A DNA stretch of 64,000 bases from Chromobotia macracanthus (taxonomy: Eukaryota > Chordata > Actinopteri > Cypriniformes > Botiidae). The notes beneath the pieces are model-generated. The model saw only the letters and a program-made list of their open reading frames with translations, searched no databases and was not told where the DNA came from. Every line of letters begins with the position of its first letter. Positions within the stretch are counted from its first letter, which is position 1. Location: contig JAZGTH010000157.1 in the NCBI GenBank assembly GCA_036877525.1, positions 238,121-302,120 of the forward strand, given 5' to 3'. The position numbers and the translations under genes were made by a program. Shown in pieces: positions 43,954 through 57,788 of the stretch.

Positions 43954-46900
43954 ACACCCTTTGACCTGCTTTTTTATCTCTTCTTGCGCACAAGTGCCAT
44001 CCTCATCTACATCTTTTGTGAGTTGCTCATCAGAAGTTTCATCAGCAACATGGTCACCTGTCGTGATTTCTGGACAGTAAAAGTGAGCATTACATCCATA
44101 TTTAACTCCATTGATCTGTACTGTATTTTTGTATAACGTACAAACCCCATTTCCAGAAAAGTTGGGACATTTTTAAAATGTAATAACATCAGGAATCTGT
44201 GATTTTATTGATTCTCTTTTACTTTAATTTAATTAAAGTAATATTAGGGTTACTAAAACATTTTACGTCAAATATTTTTACAAAGTAAAATTAATTTTAT
44301 TTAGTTGGCCAAGTATAAACAAAATTTAATTTTGATGGCTGCAACACACTCTGATAAAGTCTGATAAAGGACTGTGTCTTTGTGTGGGGAATGCTCAGTA
44401 GTATGTGGTCATTATTGCCTGAATCTCCTTTTCATGACAAGTCATACATTTTCAATAAGAAGCAGATCTAGACTGCTTCTAGGCAGACAATCGAACACAT
44501 CCCTTCTATAAGTGTTACGAAGCCACTCTGTTATAGCACCAGCAGAATGAGGCCTGGTTTTGTCTTGCTTCCCAGGAAAGATGTCATCTTCTTTCTTGGG
44601 AGTATATGTCTCTGTACAATCCCAGTATATGTCTCCATGTCAGTGGTACCTACAGATGTTTGATTTTGCACCTGTCACTGATGAAAGTCTGGCTGCTCCC
44701 TTTTGTCTGTGCAACCGAAAACTCAATGTCAGTTTTCCCAAAAACATGCTGAAATGTGGACTTGTCTGACCACAGCACACATTTCCTCTTTTAAACCTCT
44801 CTGTATCTCTAAACTTTCTTCTGCGTAACAGATTTAATTTGCATTTCTTGATGGAGCGGCAGACTGTGTTCAGGGACAACAGTTTTCCAATATACACCAT
44901 GTGGCTATATTTAACACATCAGCAGGATGGTTTCCCTGTTTTTGGAGTGCTTTGCAGTCACCAAAATCATTTTCTTTTATGTTTACTTGACAGTTCAAAG
45001 GTCAAGCACATTTAACAGATGTTTCCTGCCTAGACCTACACAAACTGAGATTTCTCTAAATTCCCACAATCTTTTCACAATAATATGTAGGTAGATGGTG
45101 AAAGACCCAAATTCTTTGCAGTCTTGCATTGAGAAATGTGATTTTGAATTGTTTGACAATTCTCTTTTATAAAATTTGGTTCAGAGTGGTGAACAATGAC
45201 CCATCTTTGCTTCAAAGACTTAAATGTTGATGAATGCTTGTTTTATACATAATACCCTTACCTATTATCAGTTCACCAGCTAATTGTGAACTGTTTCAAC
45301 AGTTTAACTTTACAGATTACAGATACTCTATAATCTTTTTACTTTTATTTTGCCTCTCTCCCATATTCATTAGAGTGTTTTTCAGCCATCAAAATCATTT
45401 TTTGTTTATATTTAAATTATAATTTACATTAAATTACAACAGAATAAAATTGGCCAGTGAAAATAATGGAATTCTTTCCTTGAACTTTGTGCATTAAATA
45501 AGGGTTTATTTAAATAACAAGAATTAACAAACCACAGATTCACAGATTGTACTTTCTCCTGTGCTGTTCTTTGAGAATGTGACTTTGAGAATCTGGTCTC
45601 GTTGCTGGTGGGCCTCAGATGGTGGAAACAGGTGAATGAGGATGGACACAGTCACTGGATGTTTGAATCCAGAACGGTGAGCCTTTAAAACTTTATTGTT
45701 CGGCAGGAATTCAAAAATATTTGTCACAGTGGATACTGTCCATGCAGTAAAAAATGTATTTATGATTGAAATGAAAAATACTGGGATAATGTACAACTTT
45801 ATAGTTAACTTTTATCACAACTCGATCAAAGTTTAATGATCATGTTTAGTCACTTTCCATGAGAAGGTGTGTAACACACTCAGTTGTGTAATTTTTAAAA
45901 AGCATATTTGCGTCAGTACGTTTTATTGTTAAGTTAATGTTTAAATCTATATATATACTTTTAATCTGTTTCCCATTAGGAAACCAATAAAAAACTCAAA
46001 CTCTGAGTCACAGATTTTCTGGCTTGGTCTTATCGCGTGCCCTGTTTTGGGTTTTCTTCATGTTTAAGCACTCTTTTTGCCTTCAGCATAAAGTGGTTGG
46101 TGAGTTTAATTTTTAAATAATAATAGTTTTCTAAATCAGTATTTGTTTGTTGTTTTTAAGTACAAATATTTAAACACCCCTTAAAATAAGATTTAAAAAA
46201 TCTGAGAAGCGTTTATAATAAGACTTAATTTCAGTGAATATATTCAGATTTTTTGTGTTAAAATAAGTGCAAAACATGTCTGATTTATTCTTAAAACATG
46301 AAAAAAATTTCCAGTGGACTAATATAAACTTGTATTTAAATTTGCATTTCATTTCAGATGTTTTCTAAAAATTGATCTTAAGGAACACTGTTAAAGCAAA
46401 ACTTTCCACAGTTACAAAAGATAAACGGAAACTTAAAAAGTGAAGTGTTTCTCTTTTCAACAAATAGTCAGTGAAAGGAGGTAACTGTGATTTTGCATTT
46501 TCCAAACATCCATGTTTATCTCTATGTGTGGGGTTGTGTGGAGAGCTGCAGTCTGTGCAGACTGTTTCAGTGTGAAGGCAGGGAAACACCCTGTCCATCA
46601 CAGAGCAATTTACAAACAAGAAACCTTAAAGTTTTAACAGGCTAAAGTTTGACTGTCATTTACTGTTACAACTAGCATTGACATTTAAACTAGACAGACA
46701 TATAAAACTAGACGAACATTTAATGTGTTAAAACTAGCTACTTTTCATGCTAGGTTTCTGCCTCTAATATTTAAAAAAAATGCCATGGTACACCAAAATG
46801 TGCCATTTAATGTGTCAAAGCATTTGACTGGGACAGAGAACACAAATACAAATTATAACTCCACTATAAAAATATAATTATAATGCTGATTATAACTGTT

Positions 46901-47035
46901 TTTGCAGTATGTGACTGTGTTGTTGTGTGTATAAAGAGTTGGGTCCTTATATGGGTATATGCGATGCAAAGTAGGTGGAGGAACCAAATTAAAGAACATG
47001 GCAACTAACTACTTTGGCCTTCGATCTTTAATACG
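43954..47035 (+). pseudogene. tvp23: Decayed TVP23-family (Golgi membrane protein) gene
   Basis: TVP23 proteins are small four-helix membrane proteins of the late Golgi. Four exon relics lie in the correct order with splice borders. At 43954-44082, the first-helix region SAILIYIFCELL and DFWTVK is present with six codons missing. At 45576-45676 is VGLRWWKQVNEDGHSHWMF, with about 11 surplus bases after NVT shifting the frame. At 45980-46099 is SESQIFWLGLIACPVL, then further frame breaks before FAFSIKWL. At 46908-47035 is LYGYMRCKV and NMATNYFG, with an in-frame stop at 46933-46935. The N-terminal exon was not found. A 1.4-kb transposon sits between the first two relics. Because introns are kept, this is a decayed gene or duplicate and not a processed copy. 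Recognition rests on recalled family sequence. Confidence 0.85.
44141..45530 (-). mobile_element. Fish DNA transposon relic inside the TVP23 pseudogene
   Basis: The left edge caaaccccatttccagaaaa (44141-44160), preceded by TA, is a common fish element end. Inside are worn words of the same family, such as gaccacagcacacatttcct (about 44768-44787). The best coding-like sense is the minus strand, but no long frame survives. No clear right terminal repeat was found, so the right limit is approximate. It inserted into the intron between the first two TVP23 exon relics. Confidence 0.6.
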
Positions 47036-50000
47036 GTAAAGTTTGTATTGAGTTCACCAAACCCAGCAAACCTTGTGTAGTATATAGCTTAATGCTTATT
47101 TTTTATTTTTGTTTTTTCATAGGTAACAGTGATGTGACTCTGCATGGTCCAGTTTTACTGACAGAAGAGGGTTTTTTTTACAGTTATCAATTAATCAATT
47201 AAAATCCAGAATTCTTTTTTAAAAGTTTGCTGTAGTGGTCAAACTTCTGTAACCCTATTATTCAATAATATGAATATCTGTGTAAAATTTGTTCAGAAGC
47301 TTCAAATGAAAATCTTTTCAAAGCTATGCTGATCTGAAGAATATTGAATTAACAGTAATTATTCAAACAGTCTGTCTGATCATCTAGTCAACAGATGTCA
47401 CTGTTGTTCCACAGAGCATTCAGTAATGACTGCTCAACTCATTCTTATGGTCAAAAAAGTAGTCAAAATTAATTCATCTTAGTAGTTCCTAATATAATAA
47501 TGGCCTTGTAAATAATGTAGTAATTATTTACCCTTTATATCTGAAAGTAGAACTGAAAAATGTTTATATTACAGAATATTTAAACATTAATATTAAAAGT
47601 ATCTGAGATACATTGAGAGAGCAGTTCTGGTGTGTTAGTATCTAGAATAATTAGAATTTTGCTCAACCAAAAAATAAAAGACTAACATGATAAGAAGTAA
47701 TTTTTTAAATAAATTTTGCTTACATTGTGTGATTGAGGTTCAGGAGATGTCAAAATTCTTTTGACATGCAAATGCTGCTACTATGCAAATGCTGTTTATA
47801 GCATTAGGACAAATTGCACAGCAGGTTGCCAGATCTGTGCACATTATTATGTTGTGTTGCTGTGAACAAGCATATTGCTTGACAATATGCACAACCAAAA
47901 TAACAAAATAAGACAATTTTGTTAGATTGCTGCAATATAACATTCAGTAATGGGTCAAACTAAAAGTTAAAGTATAAACAGTGTTTTATGAATTTGAACA
48001 AACAAGCATAAAGAGAAGTCATGTGAAGAGAAGTGGCTTTATTGTAGGTTATAATATAAAGATAAATTAAAAGTGATGACAAACAAGAGCTAAGTTAAGT
48101 TCTGTTGATAAGGAATATGGTTATTTGTTCATTTCTGTTTCGTGGCTATTCCATAAACCAGTTTCTACAAATTTATTATATTTTTTACTTATTCAGGAGG
48201 AATGCAATGCTTCAAGAAATACAATTCACACAGCTTGTCATATTTTCTTAAATATGTTCCAAGGCACTTATAAAAGCACTTCTGTTCTGTAAAAAAGTCC
48301 TACAGACACATTAGATGCTTCACCAGAAAAATTCATTTATATCTTTAGCGTGTCAGTTAAAAATATGAATATAGATTTCCAAACTCTCCATTAACTGCAA
48401 TAATCAAGAGATTTTACCATCATCATTATATGAAGAGACAGAAAAAACTGATGGTGCTAAGTTACTTAGCACAACCTAACTGCAAACTACCTTAAAAAGG
48501 ACACATCTAATATTAGTTTTCTGTCTCTTCTGATGGGATTCCTTGTTCATACAAAAATCTTGACTATTACAGTAGACTTGATTATTACAGTATATTGCAA
48601 AGAATGTTTAGAAATATATTTTTGGTAAAACTAATGTGCTAAGACATTTTACCGTACTCTATATACTGAAAATCATCTAATATGTGAATAAAATATTTGA
48701 GATTCTTCTACAGTAAGTTCCTGTAAGTTCTTATATTTCTGACCATGTCCTTTGGTTTCAAGAGGTCTTCAGATTATGAAAGCTTTTTTATCTGACACAC
48801 TACTTTTTCCAAAACAAAAACATCTGCCGTGACAGATAAAAATGATGTAAGCCTTCGCTGGAAATTAAAAGTCTTATGTATTTGTTGACATGATGGTACT
48901 CAGCCATGGGCACTTCAGAATTCTTGTGAACTCTATAGCAGTGATCCGGAACTCTTATTGGCCCTGTATCCTGCTGGATCATGTGACAACACAAGAATAA
49001 GATAACTATGCTTGTGTTGTTCTGGTCTTTCAAAACAAGATTGTTTATATCTGAGTGGACACTAAGGGACAGATTGGTTTAAACAGGAAATTATATGGTT
49101 GTTTTTCCGAGTCTGATGGCAGATAAAAAGAGATTCACTTACTTTTGTGAGACAAACATTCTGTAGTGCTACAGAAAGCCACACCACTCAAAATCACTCA
49201 TCACTACACCAACATTAAAAGAGACTGTAAGAAATGAATGATTCTCCTGTTAGCAGCGTCGCTCATCACCACACTACACATCACAGGAAAATGAAGTGTT
49301 CAATGATGCCAGTCATTCCAGCCTGGCTACTGCACAATATTTGCTATCATGGTATCAATACAGTTGTCATAATGCAATTGCACCTTAATCACCTTAGGCA
49401 CCAATGCAGGCAACGAGATGAGTTACTTTTATCTCTTATAGCCAATATCTACTCTCCATATTTAACCAGCTCTTTATCTGCTATAGTGAGATCAGGATAC
49501 ATGCAGCATCAGGATGATACATACTGTACATGGCCAGAGACCAATTAAGGCTTAATCATAACCAGTCTTTTTAATTCATTTACTTCATTTTATCTTGCTC
49601 CAAAATCATTGATACGCAACAGTTCAACTCAACCATCTGGTCTGAGGGGTTTGTCAACAGAGCTGTGATTGCATTTAGATTATATCTATATGATTTTTAT
49701 AAACCTAGTTCAAGAATATGGCTTAGACAATTCTGACACGCCACTTGCTTAAGTTATCACACACCAGATCCAAGTAATAAAAACATATTACTTACAAAAT
49801 CCTCCTTCTGTGTCCCGGCAGGTGTAAAAATCCACACCTAGAGAGTTTAAAGGCCTTCTTATAGGTGAGTCTCAGACTTTCTAAGCCACCTTTGACCCTG
49901 GGGTCAGTCAGAATTCCTAGAATCTGAGCATTAAATCCTTTCAACAATCTCTGTATGCCTCTTTGGCAAACAGTGACATTCCCAGAAATGATCTCATAGG

Positions 50001-52469
50001 GTAGCTCACTTTACTCTTTTACAACACAGGTTGTTTATATGACCTTGGCTACACTCCAAGTCTGGTTCACTTCACTGTATAATTCTCATTTTTGTAAAAG
50101 AATCACTAACATGCGTCATAAAGGCAATAACTACAGAATGCGTCAGGCTTTCTTTATCTGCACAGCTCTTTTGTGTCTAGCACACCTCTGCAGCAAGCCC
50201 TCAATCCTACAATATGAACTGGTTCAGCAAATTTACATTTACTATTGTTAATCATATAGAATCAACCAATAAAATGGAATTAATACATAATCATGTATCA
50301 TTGATACTGTAATGCAGTAACAGAACTGCATCAAAGAGGAAAGCAGCATTTCCGCCTAGATTGTACAAGTGTATTGGCTATTAGCCTGCACATTTAATGC
50401 TGATTAATGTTAAAACAATTACTTGTTTTAACATTAACACTTTAAACCTAACCCTAACCCTAATGATTCCATTAAATAACAAAAATTTTAAAAATGTTAT
50501 TTTGAATGCTCCAGGAATATCCAAAATGTCCAGTTTTTTAGACATTGTATTAACCTTATTGCTTGAATATAATAACAATATTTAAACATTTTTAATACTG
50601 TAAATTTTTTAAAACGTTCTACTAACAGCTTAATAAAAACATTTTCGATATACATGATATACAATGCTAAAATAATTCTACTAACATAACTGCAGGATTG
50701 TTTTCGATAACTTTAAGAGAACTCATTGCATCTTTTCAAATGTCATTCGCAGGGTTCATACAGCAACGTCAACACAATCTTTTGGTCTGTTACTGTTTAC
50801 TTAATTTGCATGCAATGATTTTGATATCTTATCAACTTATCTAACAGATCAGAGATGATATCGATTATCTCTAGACAATTTAGACCAGTTTCAATGGGTG
50901 TGCACAATTTGGATGCATAAATGTTCTTATCTGGAGTGCATCCTTATCTTTTCCTCCATCCTCTTCAGGACCTTTGGGTCATCACTATGGTGATGGGCTG
51001 TACATCATTAGCGAGGTCATATGGTGAGATGGTACGAGGCCAGTTAAAATCAATTCCGACATAAAATCATTTATGAAACAGCTTTGACTTGATGAAATGT
51101 TGGAAAGTCTGGATAGTTCAGTGTGCTATTCATTCACATGTGTGCACTGTAAAGCTCTGTGTACACATGTAAATGTAGTACGTTTAAGTAAATGTAAAAG
51201 GCTTGATTAACAATACAGTTCGATGATTATTGTTTAAGCAAATTTGCAGGTGCAGTTACTATGCACAAACGTGCAGTGTTTAAAACACTGTGATGATTTT
51301 TTATGATGTTAAGTGTTCAAACAACTTTTGTCAGAATAATTACAGTCAAAACAGTCAAACAGTCATTCTTGTGTAAACTTAGTAGACACATTATCAAGAA
51401 GCCACTTAAACCTTCTTTTATGTCAATATGACCCATTTTTACTTTTGAATTGTTTTTAGTTTTTACTGGTTAGTCTCAGTTCTTCTCCTTGAAATTCTTT
51501 GACTTGCTTTATTTAAGGTCATGAACTTGAATGCAAACTTGGACACACTCATGTTTTTTGGAAAGTCTGAATACATTTTCTATACAAGAATTATGTCATG
51601 TAATTATGTCAGTATGAGTCATTTGGGCCCTCACACTTTTATATTCATAGATAGCAACAGACTCAAAATGCACAGACACAAAAAACATTTCTTTGATGTA
51701 ATGTCTTGTTCCCGCTACACTTTGAAGGTGAAAGAAAGCTTTCCCACGTTTCTTTTTAGTGCTGAACACACTGACACTCTTTTGGACTGACAGCTCCAAA
51801 ATACTGTCAGTCCAAGAAGTGCTATCACAGAGATAAATCTGATGCATTAAATTGTATGTACTTAAATTGTTATACTAGGTTCATGATACATTTGTACTAG
51901 GCTTGTGTTTATGATTTGTTTATATTTTAAGTGTGGTATAAAAGAATGTGTATCTGTCATTATTACTACTAGTGTGAGTGGATGAGTATAAATGTAAAAA
52001 AAGTACACTACAAACCAAAATAATCTTTATGAAACCATAAAATAGATGATACACTGTGTGCACTATGTTTGAAGCCATTCAATAGTTTTGTTTGAGGATC
52101 AGATCAAATGTGTCATTATTCACTGGTAATCTTTCCCTCCCTGCAGCTCTCAAATCTCATCTGAGGCCATGTTTACATTCTAACAATGACATATTATGAC
52201 TGAACATGGCTGCACTGGTTCAGAAATGGAGAATAAGATAAAGGAGCTGCAGCAGAGTACATTTCAGACATATTATTAATCCCTCTACCACTGACCTTTA
52301 CAATAGAAATAATGGTTTCAGTTTGTCCATTACTATTAGCACCAGATGTATAAAGCCCAGAAAATGGCCTGAGTAGTGCAGTTTTCCTTTCTGTATTTAA
52401 ATATTGAATCAGGAGCAACAAACACAGCACAAACCCCCACCATTAGCATTTGATTCCCTTTTGGTTAGT
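47036..52469. other. Gene-poor AT-rich stretch
   Basis: No exon with family features or convincing splice borders was found in about 5.4 kb. Short frames such as 49234-49548 (104 codons) match nothing I recognise and show no helix, motif or codon pattern suggesting function. A short telomere-like doublet (cctaaccctaaccctaa at 50448-50464) is isolated. Confidence 0.55.
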
Positions 52470-52578
52470 TTTTGAGAACCAAACAATACCGTTCTTAAAA
52501 CTTTGGGTTCATTTTTGTAACAAAAATTAACATTGCCAAAACATTCTGAGAGCCAAAAATTGTTAGCTGGGTAAGTGT
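52470..52578. repeat. Short relative of the 2690-2985 repeat
   Basis: It carries accgttcttaaaact and acattctgagagcc and ends in aattgttagctgggt, the same edge as the repeat at 2690-2985 in the same orientation. It is a truncated or shorter copy. Confidence 0.5.
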
Positions 52579-53513
52579 AAGACAAGTAATCATTTTTTTA
52601 TTGATTTTCGTAGATGAGATAAGTTTTCTTAAATCTTCTATGTAAATACCTGTTAGAAGGTTATACTGTCAATGTTTAGGAGTGTACTTGCACACAAAGA
52701 AACCAAAACACTAAACAAAAAATGAACGGATCAAAAAGTGGATCTTTAAGCATTTGTGGACTTGGTCTTTGTTGAAAAGAAAGAATTTTTTCAGTATTGT
52801 CCAGTATATTAATTCAGTATTGTTCTTGTTTTAGTTTTAGAACTGTTGTGTAAAGGGACAAACAGCTGAATGTGTCAGTGAGGATCATTTTAAAGTTAAT
52901 TTCTGAGTCATAAAGTAATTATTATTCTTAAAGTCACGATTTTGGCACAGGGTGAAGTTGTGTGTTTGTATTTGGTTAATAATTCATTAATGAAAGGTGT
53001 GCTGTACATAATGGAGTTAGAGAGGAGAGCATGACAAAGGCCTGACTGTGTACAGATTGATTAGAGGTATAAAGGGTGTGTTTTGTAGGGAAAGTAACAA
53101 CAATGGCAACACAAGAGTTCAAATGCTATTGTGCCCTGCTTTTCAACAGTAGCTTACGATTGTTCAAATACATCTTTCAGATGTTGAAATTGTTTCATCT
53201 TTCATGTTGGAATTGTTTCAGATGTACAAACACTCTAACAGAGAGAGAAAAAGTAAAATCAGACCACTTTGAAACTACCTGTGCTAATTTTGATTCTGTA
53301 ACAGGTGGACTTGGAGTGCAGTGTCATGTTTATATGGGAAGAGATACATGAAACACATGAACACTAATGCTGGTGACTACAGGTTCAAGGAGGTTTAGCT
53401 AGAGGTTTTGTGTGTGTTTGTTTGTGTCTGCTTAGAAAGGTTTTACCTTTTACAAGAACCAGAGAAGTTTACAATGTAAGAGGAGGAAAACAGGAGAGGA
53501 TGGGGTTCTTGTG
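52579..53513. other. Intergenic stretch without recognised features
   Basis: AT-rich DNA between a short repeat and the nested transposons. The 91-codon frame at 53076-53351 shows no family features. Nothing else was seen. Confidence 0.5.
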
Positions 53514-56221
53514 CAGTTGAAGTCATTAGTTTACATACACTTGCTGTAGCTGAAGTCATTAAAACTCATTTTTAAACCACACTAGAGATTTCATATTAAC
53601 AAAATATATGTTTAGCAAGTTGTTTAGGACATGTACTTTGTGCATGACACATATTTTTTTTCAAAAACATAACATATTTCATTATATCACAATTGTCGTG
53701 GGTCAGAAGTTTACATACACCAAGCTCACTGTGCTTTTAAACATCTTGAAAAATTCCAGGAAATGATGTTATAGCTGCAGAAGTATTTGACTGGCTAATT
53801 TGCATAATTTGAATTAATTGGAGGTGTGCCTGTGAATACATTTTAAGGCTAATCTCTTTACTTGACCTCATAGGAAAGCCAGAAGACATCAGCCAAGACA
53901 TCAGAATGGTTTGTCTGATTCATCCTTGGGAGCAATCTCCAAACGCCTAAGAGTGCGACTCTATTCGTATATTCAAACAATATTATGCAAGAACATACAA
54001 TGTAGGACCGCATAAATATCATATCATTCTGGAAGGAGACACATTCTCAGTCCTAGAGATGAATGTACATTGGTGCGAAAAGTGAATATCGATCCCCAAA
54101 CAACTGCACGGGACCTTGTAAAGATGCTAGACGAAACAGGTAAAAAAGTATCTTTTTCAACAGCAAAATATTTCTTATGCCATCATGACCTAAAAGGCTG
54201 TTCAGCAAGGAAGAGGCCATTGCTCCAAACCTGCCATAAAAGGCAAGATTACAGTTTACAACTACACATGGAGACAAAGGGCATGGGGTGGGAGCAACAC
54301 GTTATGGAGGTGCTTTGCTGCAGGAGGTACTGGAGCACTTTACAGAATAGATGGCATCATGACAAAGGAAATTTATGTGGATATACTGAAACAGCATCTG
54401 AAGACAAGTATCAGTCAAGAAGTTAATGGGTCTTTCAAATGGATAATGACCCCAAGCATACTTCAGAAATTGTAAGGATAACAAAGTCAAGGTTATAGAA
54501 TGGCCATCACAAAGCCCTGGCCTCAATCCAACTGAACATTTGTGGGCAGAACTGAAAAAGCGTGTACGAGCAAAGAGGCAACAATTTCAAGAACCCACTG
54601 TGGGAAGCTTGTAAAGGCCACCCAAAATGTCTGAACAATTTACAGGCAATGCTACAAAGTACTAAATAAGTGTATGCAAACTTTGTGAAAATGGTGAAAA
54701 CCTTTTTTAAATAAATCACTTTGACCAGTATTATTCTGATATTTCACATACAGCTCTGGAAAAAATTAAGAGACCACTCCAAATTTTTCTTAAATCAGCA
54801 TTTCTACATTTACTCCAACACAGGCACATCTCATTCTGCTTAATGAAGTACTGATTAAGTGATCAGCACCTGAATGAAATATTATTTAACAAGGAAAAGT
54901 AAAGAAAACACAGATGTGGTCATCACTATCCTCTTGCAAAAGGACCAGCTAGATGGCAAAAACAGTGCTACAAGAACCTCAGAAGTAAGTAGAATCAAAT
55001 AATAACTGTTAACCATGCTAAAAGAGTTGAAAAAAAAAAGTTTTGAGTGAGGAAAAAAGGGTTTAGTTCTGGCTTTACTAGCAGAGGGATACAGTGAGTG
55101 TCAGGTAGCTTCCAATTTTAACATTTCAAAGACAGCCGTTCATAAATGAAAAGCAAAGAAAAGCCAGGCTTTTGAGGTTTGCAAAAGACCATAAGGATTG
55201 GACCGTAGAGGACTGGAGTAAGGTCAGCTTCTCTGATAAGCCCAACACCTTGTCATCTTATGGTTAGACAGACCTGGAGAGGCCTACAAGCCACAGTGTC
55301 TCACACTCACTGTGAAATCTGGTGAAGGATCTGTGATGATCTGGGGGTGCTTCAGCAATGCTGGAATTTGGCAAACTCTTTGTGAAGGGTGTATGAATCA
55401 AGCGACATACAAGGTTGTCTTGGAAGAAAACTTGCTTCCTTCTGCTTTGACAATGTTCCCCAACTCTGAGGCTTATCCAGCAGGACAATTCTCTATGCCA
55501 CACAGCCAGGTCAATCAAGGTTTGAATAGAGGATCACCAGATCAAGACATGTCTGGCTTGATCAAACCTGTCATGGCTAGCCCAATCTCCAGACCTGAAC
55601 CCCATTGAAAACCTCTGGAATGTGATCAAGAGGAAGATGGATGGTCACAAGCTATCAAGCAAAGCAGAGCTGTTTTTTATTTAGCTCCAGGAGTGGTATA
55701 AAGTCTCCCAACAGCAATGCGAAAGACTGGTGGAGATGCCAAGATGCATGAAATCTGTAATTAAAAACCAGGGTTATTCCACCAAATATTGATTTTTCAA
55801 CTCTTCCCAAGTTGAAACATTAGTATTGTGTTGTTTAAAAGTTAGTATGAACTTTTTCTTTGCATTATTTGAGGTCTGAAAACAGAATTTTTTTTTGTTT
55901 TGACCAGAATTAATTTTTCTGCAAATAAATGCTCTTAATAGTGATAAATATGTCACTGTCACTAAATGACAATATGTTTATTTTGAATTTGGGAGACGTG
56001 TTGTCAGTAGTTTATAGAATATTTTTATTTAATTTTAATTAAATTTAAACACATACCTATAAAGAATATAACCATAGAAACTGATAATTTTGCAGTGGTC
56101 TCTTAATTTATTCCAGAGCTGTATATAAAATAAAATTGTGATGCAACATTTACTAGGATTGTGAAAATATTGTGTTTAAATATATTTGAGTAAAGTGTAT
56201 GCAAACATATGACTTTAGCTG
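53514..56221 (+). mobile_element. Sleeping-Beauty-like Tc1 transposon, split by a second element
   Basis: The left inverted repeat begins cagttgaagtcattagttta and carries a second copy of the agtttacatacac word near 53707, the two direct repeats inside an inverted repeat that mark this Tc1 subgroup. A broken transposase follows on the plus strand. The DNA-binding part is around 54085-54220 (QTTARDLVKM, GCSARKRPLL). The late catalytic parts are DNDPKHT near 54445 and PTEHLWAELKK near 54530. The first catalytic Asp region is deleted. The right inverted repeat is interrupted by another Tc1 element (54751-56121) and resumes to end in gactttagctg at 56221. Total without the insert is about 1.34 kb. 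It is not functional. Confidence 0.88.
54751..56121 (+). mobile_element. Second Tc1/mariner element nested in the first
   Basis: This complete-length 1371-base copy has inverted ends (cagctctggaaaaaattaag at the left, the imperfect complement ending at 56121) and a TA on each side as target duplication. A decayed transposase on the plus strand shows DWSKVSFSD near 55215, SGEGSVMIWGCF near 55321, QQDNSLCHTA near 55480, and NPIENLWNVIKRKMD near 55600. All three catalytic acidic residues can be traced, but in different frames with stops between. It landed inside the right inverted repeat of the older Sleeping-Beauty-like copy. Confidence 0.9.
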
Positions 56222-57788
56222 TAGTTTCTGTCAAGAGTTGGGTGCACAGAGCTGCTGATAGTGTCTTTATAATGTAAAAAAGTACAGCCACCGATGAATC
56301 ACAAGTGGACCGTTGTACGGGGACCATCTATATCATCTATATAGAGATAATACACAGTGTTTCACATACAAATACAGAACAGCAATGCCAAACAGAACAG
56401 GAATGCCAAAAATATTAATACAACAACATTGGAGAACAATTAAAACTGTAAAAATGTGTTGGGTTTGCAAACTCACCACAAAATTTGTCTGTCAGTTATT
56501 GGATAGTAAAAAATATTCTTTAAAATAATTAAGCCACACCCCCTAAATGCAAGGATAAACCACCTCAGAGATGACCTCAAACTTGAATTTGAACCCCCCA
56601 CACACAATTCTGTATCTGAAAGAGTTCATTTGAATTGTTTTGGTTACACTTCTAACAAATCCAATATGCCAACTAATTCAATACTAACTAATCTTATAGA
56701 TCAATTGGCCTTCTTTGTGTGTGTGTAGGTGGGATTAGTTAATCACGTTTATCATCAGGGCATTAATGATCCACTTTTTATTATTGTGTTTATCATTATT
56801 GTAGATATTTACATTGAGACTTCAATGGTTTTATTATTTCCTGTTATTGATAATGATATTTGACCCTTTCCTGTTTACGTGTTTCAGTCATTGATATATT
56901 TTATATGAATCCACATTTATATGACAACATTGCTGCAATTTCCTCATGTTTATCAGACAGAATACGTCACCAGCTGTTTTTTTATATTTGTGCATATTAC
57001 GCCAATTCTGCAATACAGCCAAACTGCAATTTACAATTTGTTTTTAATTTAACTGTAAATGATTTTTGTTTTTCACTGTATTCAGTGTCTTAAAATAGAT
57101 TCTATTTTACTTTGCAGTTTATTTAGTTAATTGTAGTTTTTTTCTAAATAGCCATTTTCAGGGTAAACAATGTTGATTTAGACACATTGTGTAGAAAAAG
57201 CCTAACCCTAACCTTGAGACAGGAAATTGCCCTTGCTTCTCTTTCAGAGTACTTCAGTTTAAAGTATCTGATTTACTATGGCTTATATAATGAATATTGT
57301 AATCACTGTAACATGCCATTTCTTTGTTTGACAAAACTGTCAATATAAATGTTTTCATGTTTAGACAGTGATAAAGTTTTATATTGTTCAGTTTTCGTTC
57401 TCTGGGTTTTAAATGACAGCTGAACTCTTGCTTTATTTTTCCTCTGGAAAAAGGAAATGCTAACAGTTGTTATTGAGAATATGAATTTTGATATTAATTA
57501 TAGCAGCAGTGCAGAATAATATCTAGAAATGTAATTTTACAGTGAAAATAGAAATGTGAATATTCACTCACAAATGCCTGTGTAAGCATAAATAATGTAT
57601 AAATGTCTATTAACAACTAAACTGTCACAATAAAAGATGTGCTGCATATATATTTTATTAGTACATTTGTAAAGTGGGACTAATAAAATTAAAAGCAGGA
57701 CCTACATAGAATTGTTGGTTTAGTGTGCATTAGCTTCTATGTCCAGGTGCTGCTGCCACCTGCAGGCCAGTAACCAGCATAGACATTC
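56222..57788. other. Intergenic stretch without recognised features
   Basis: AT-rich DNA. A purine/pyrimidine-mixed unique sequence with short frames only. A single cctaaccctaacc word near 57201 is isolated. No gene, RNA or clear repeat was recognised. Confidence 0.5.
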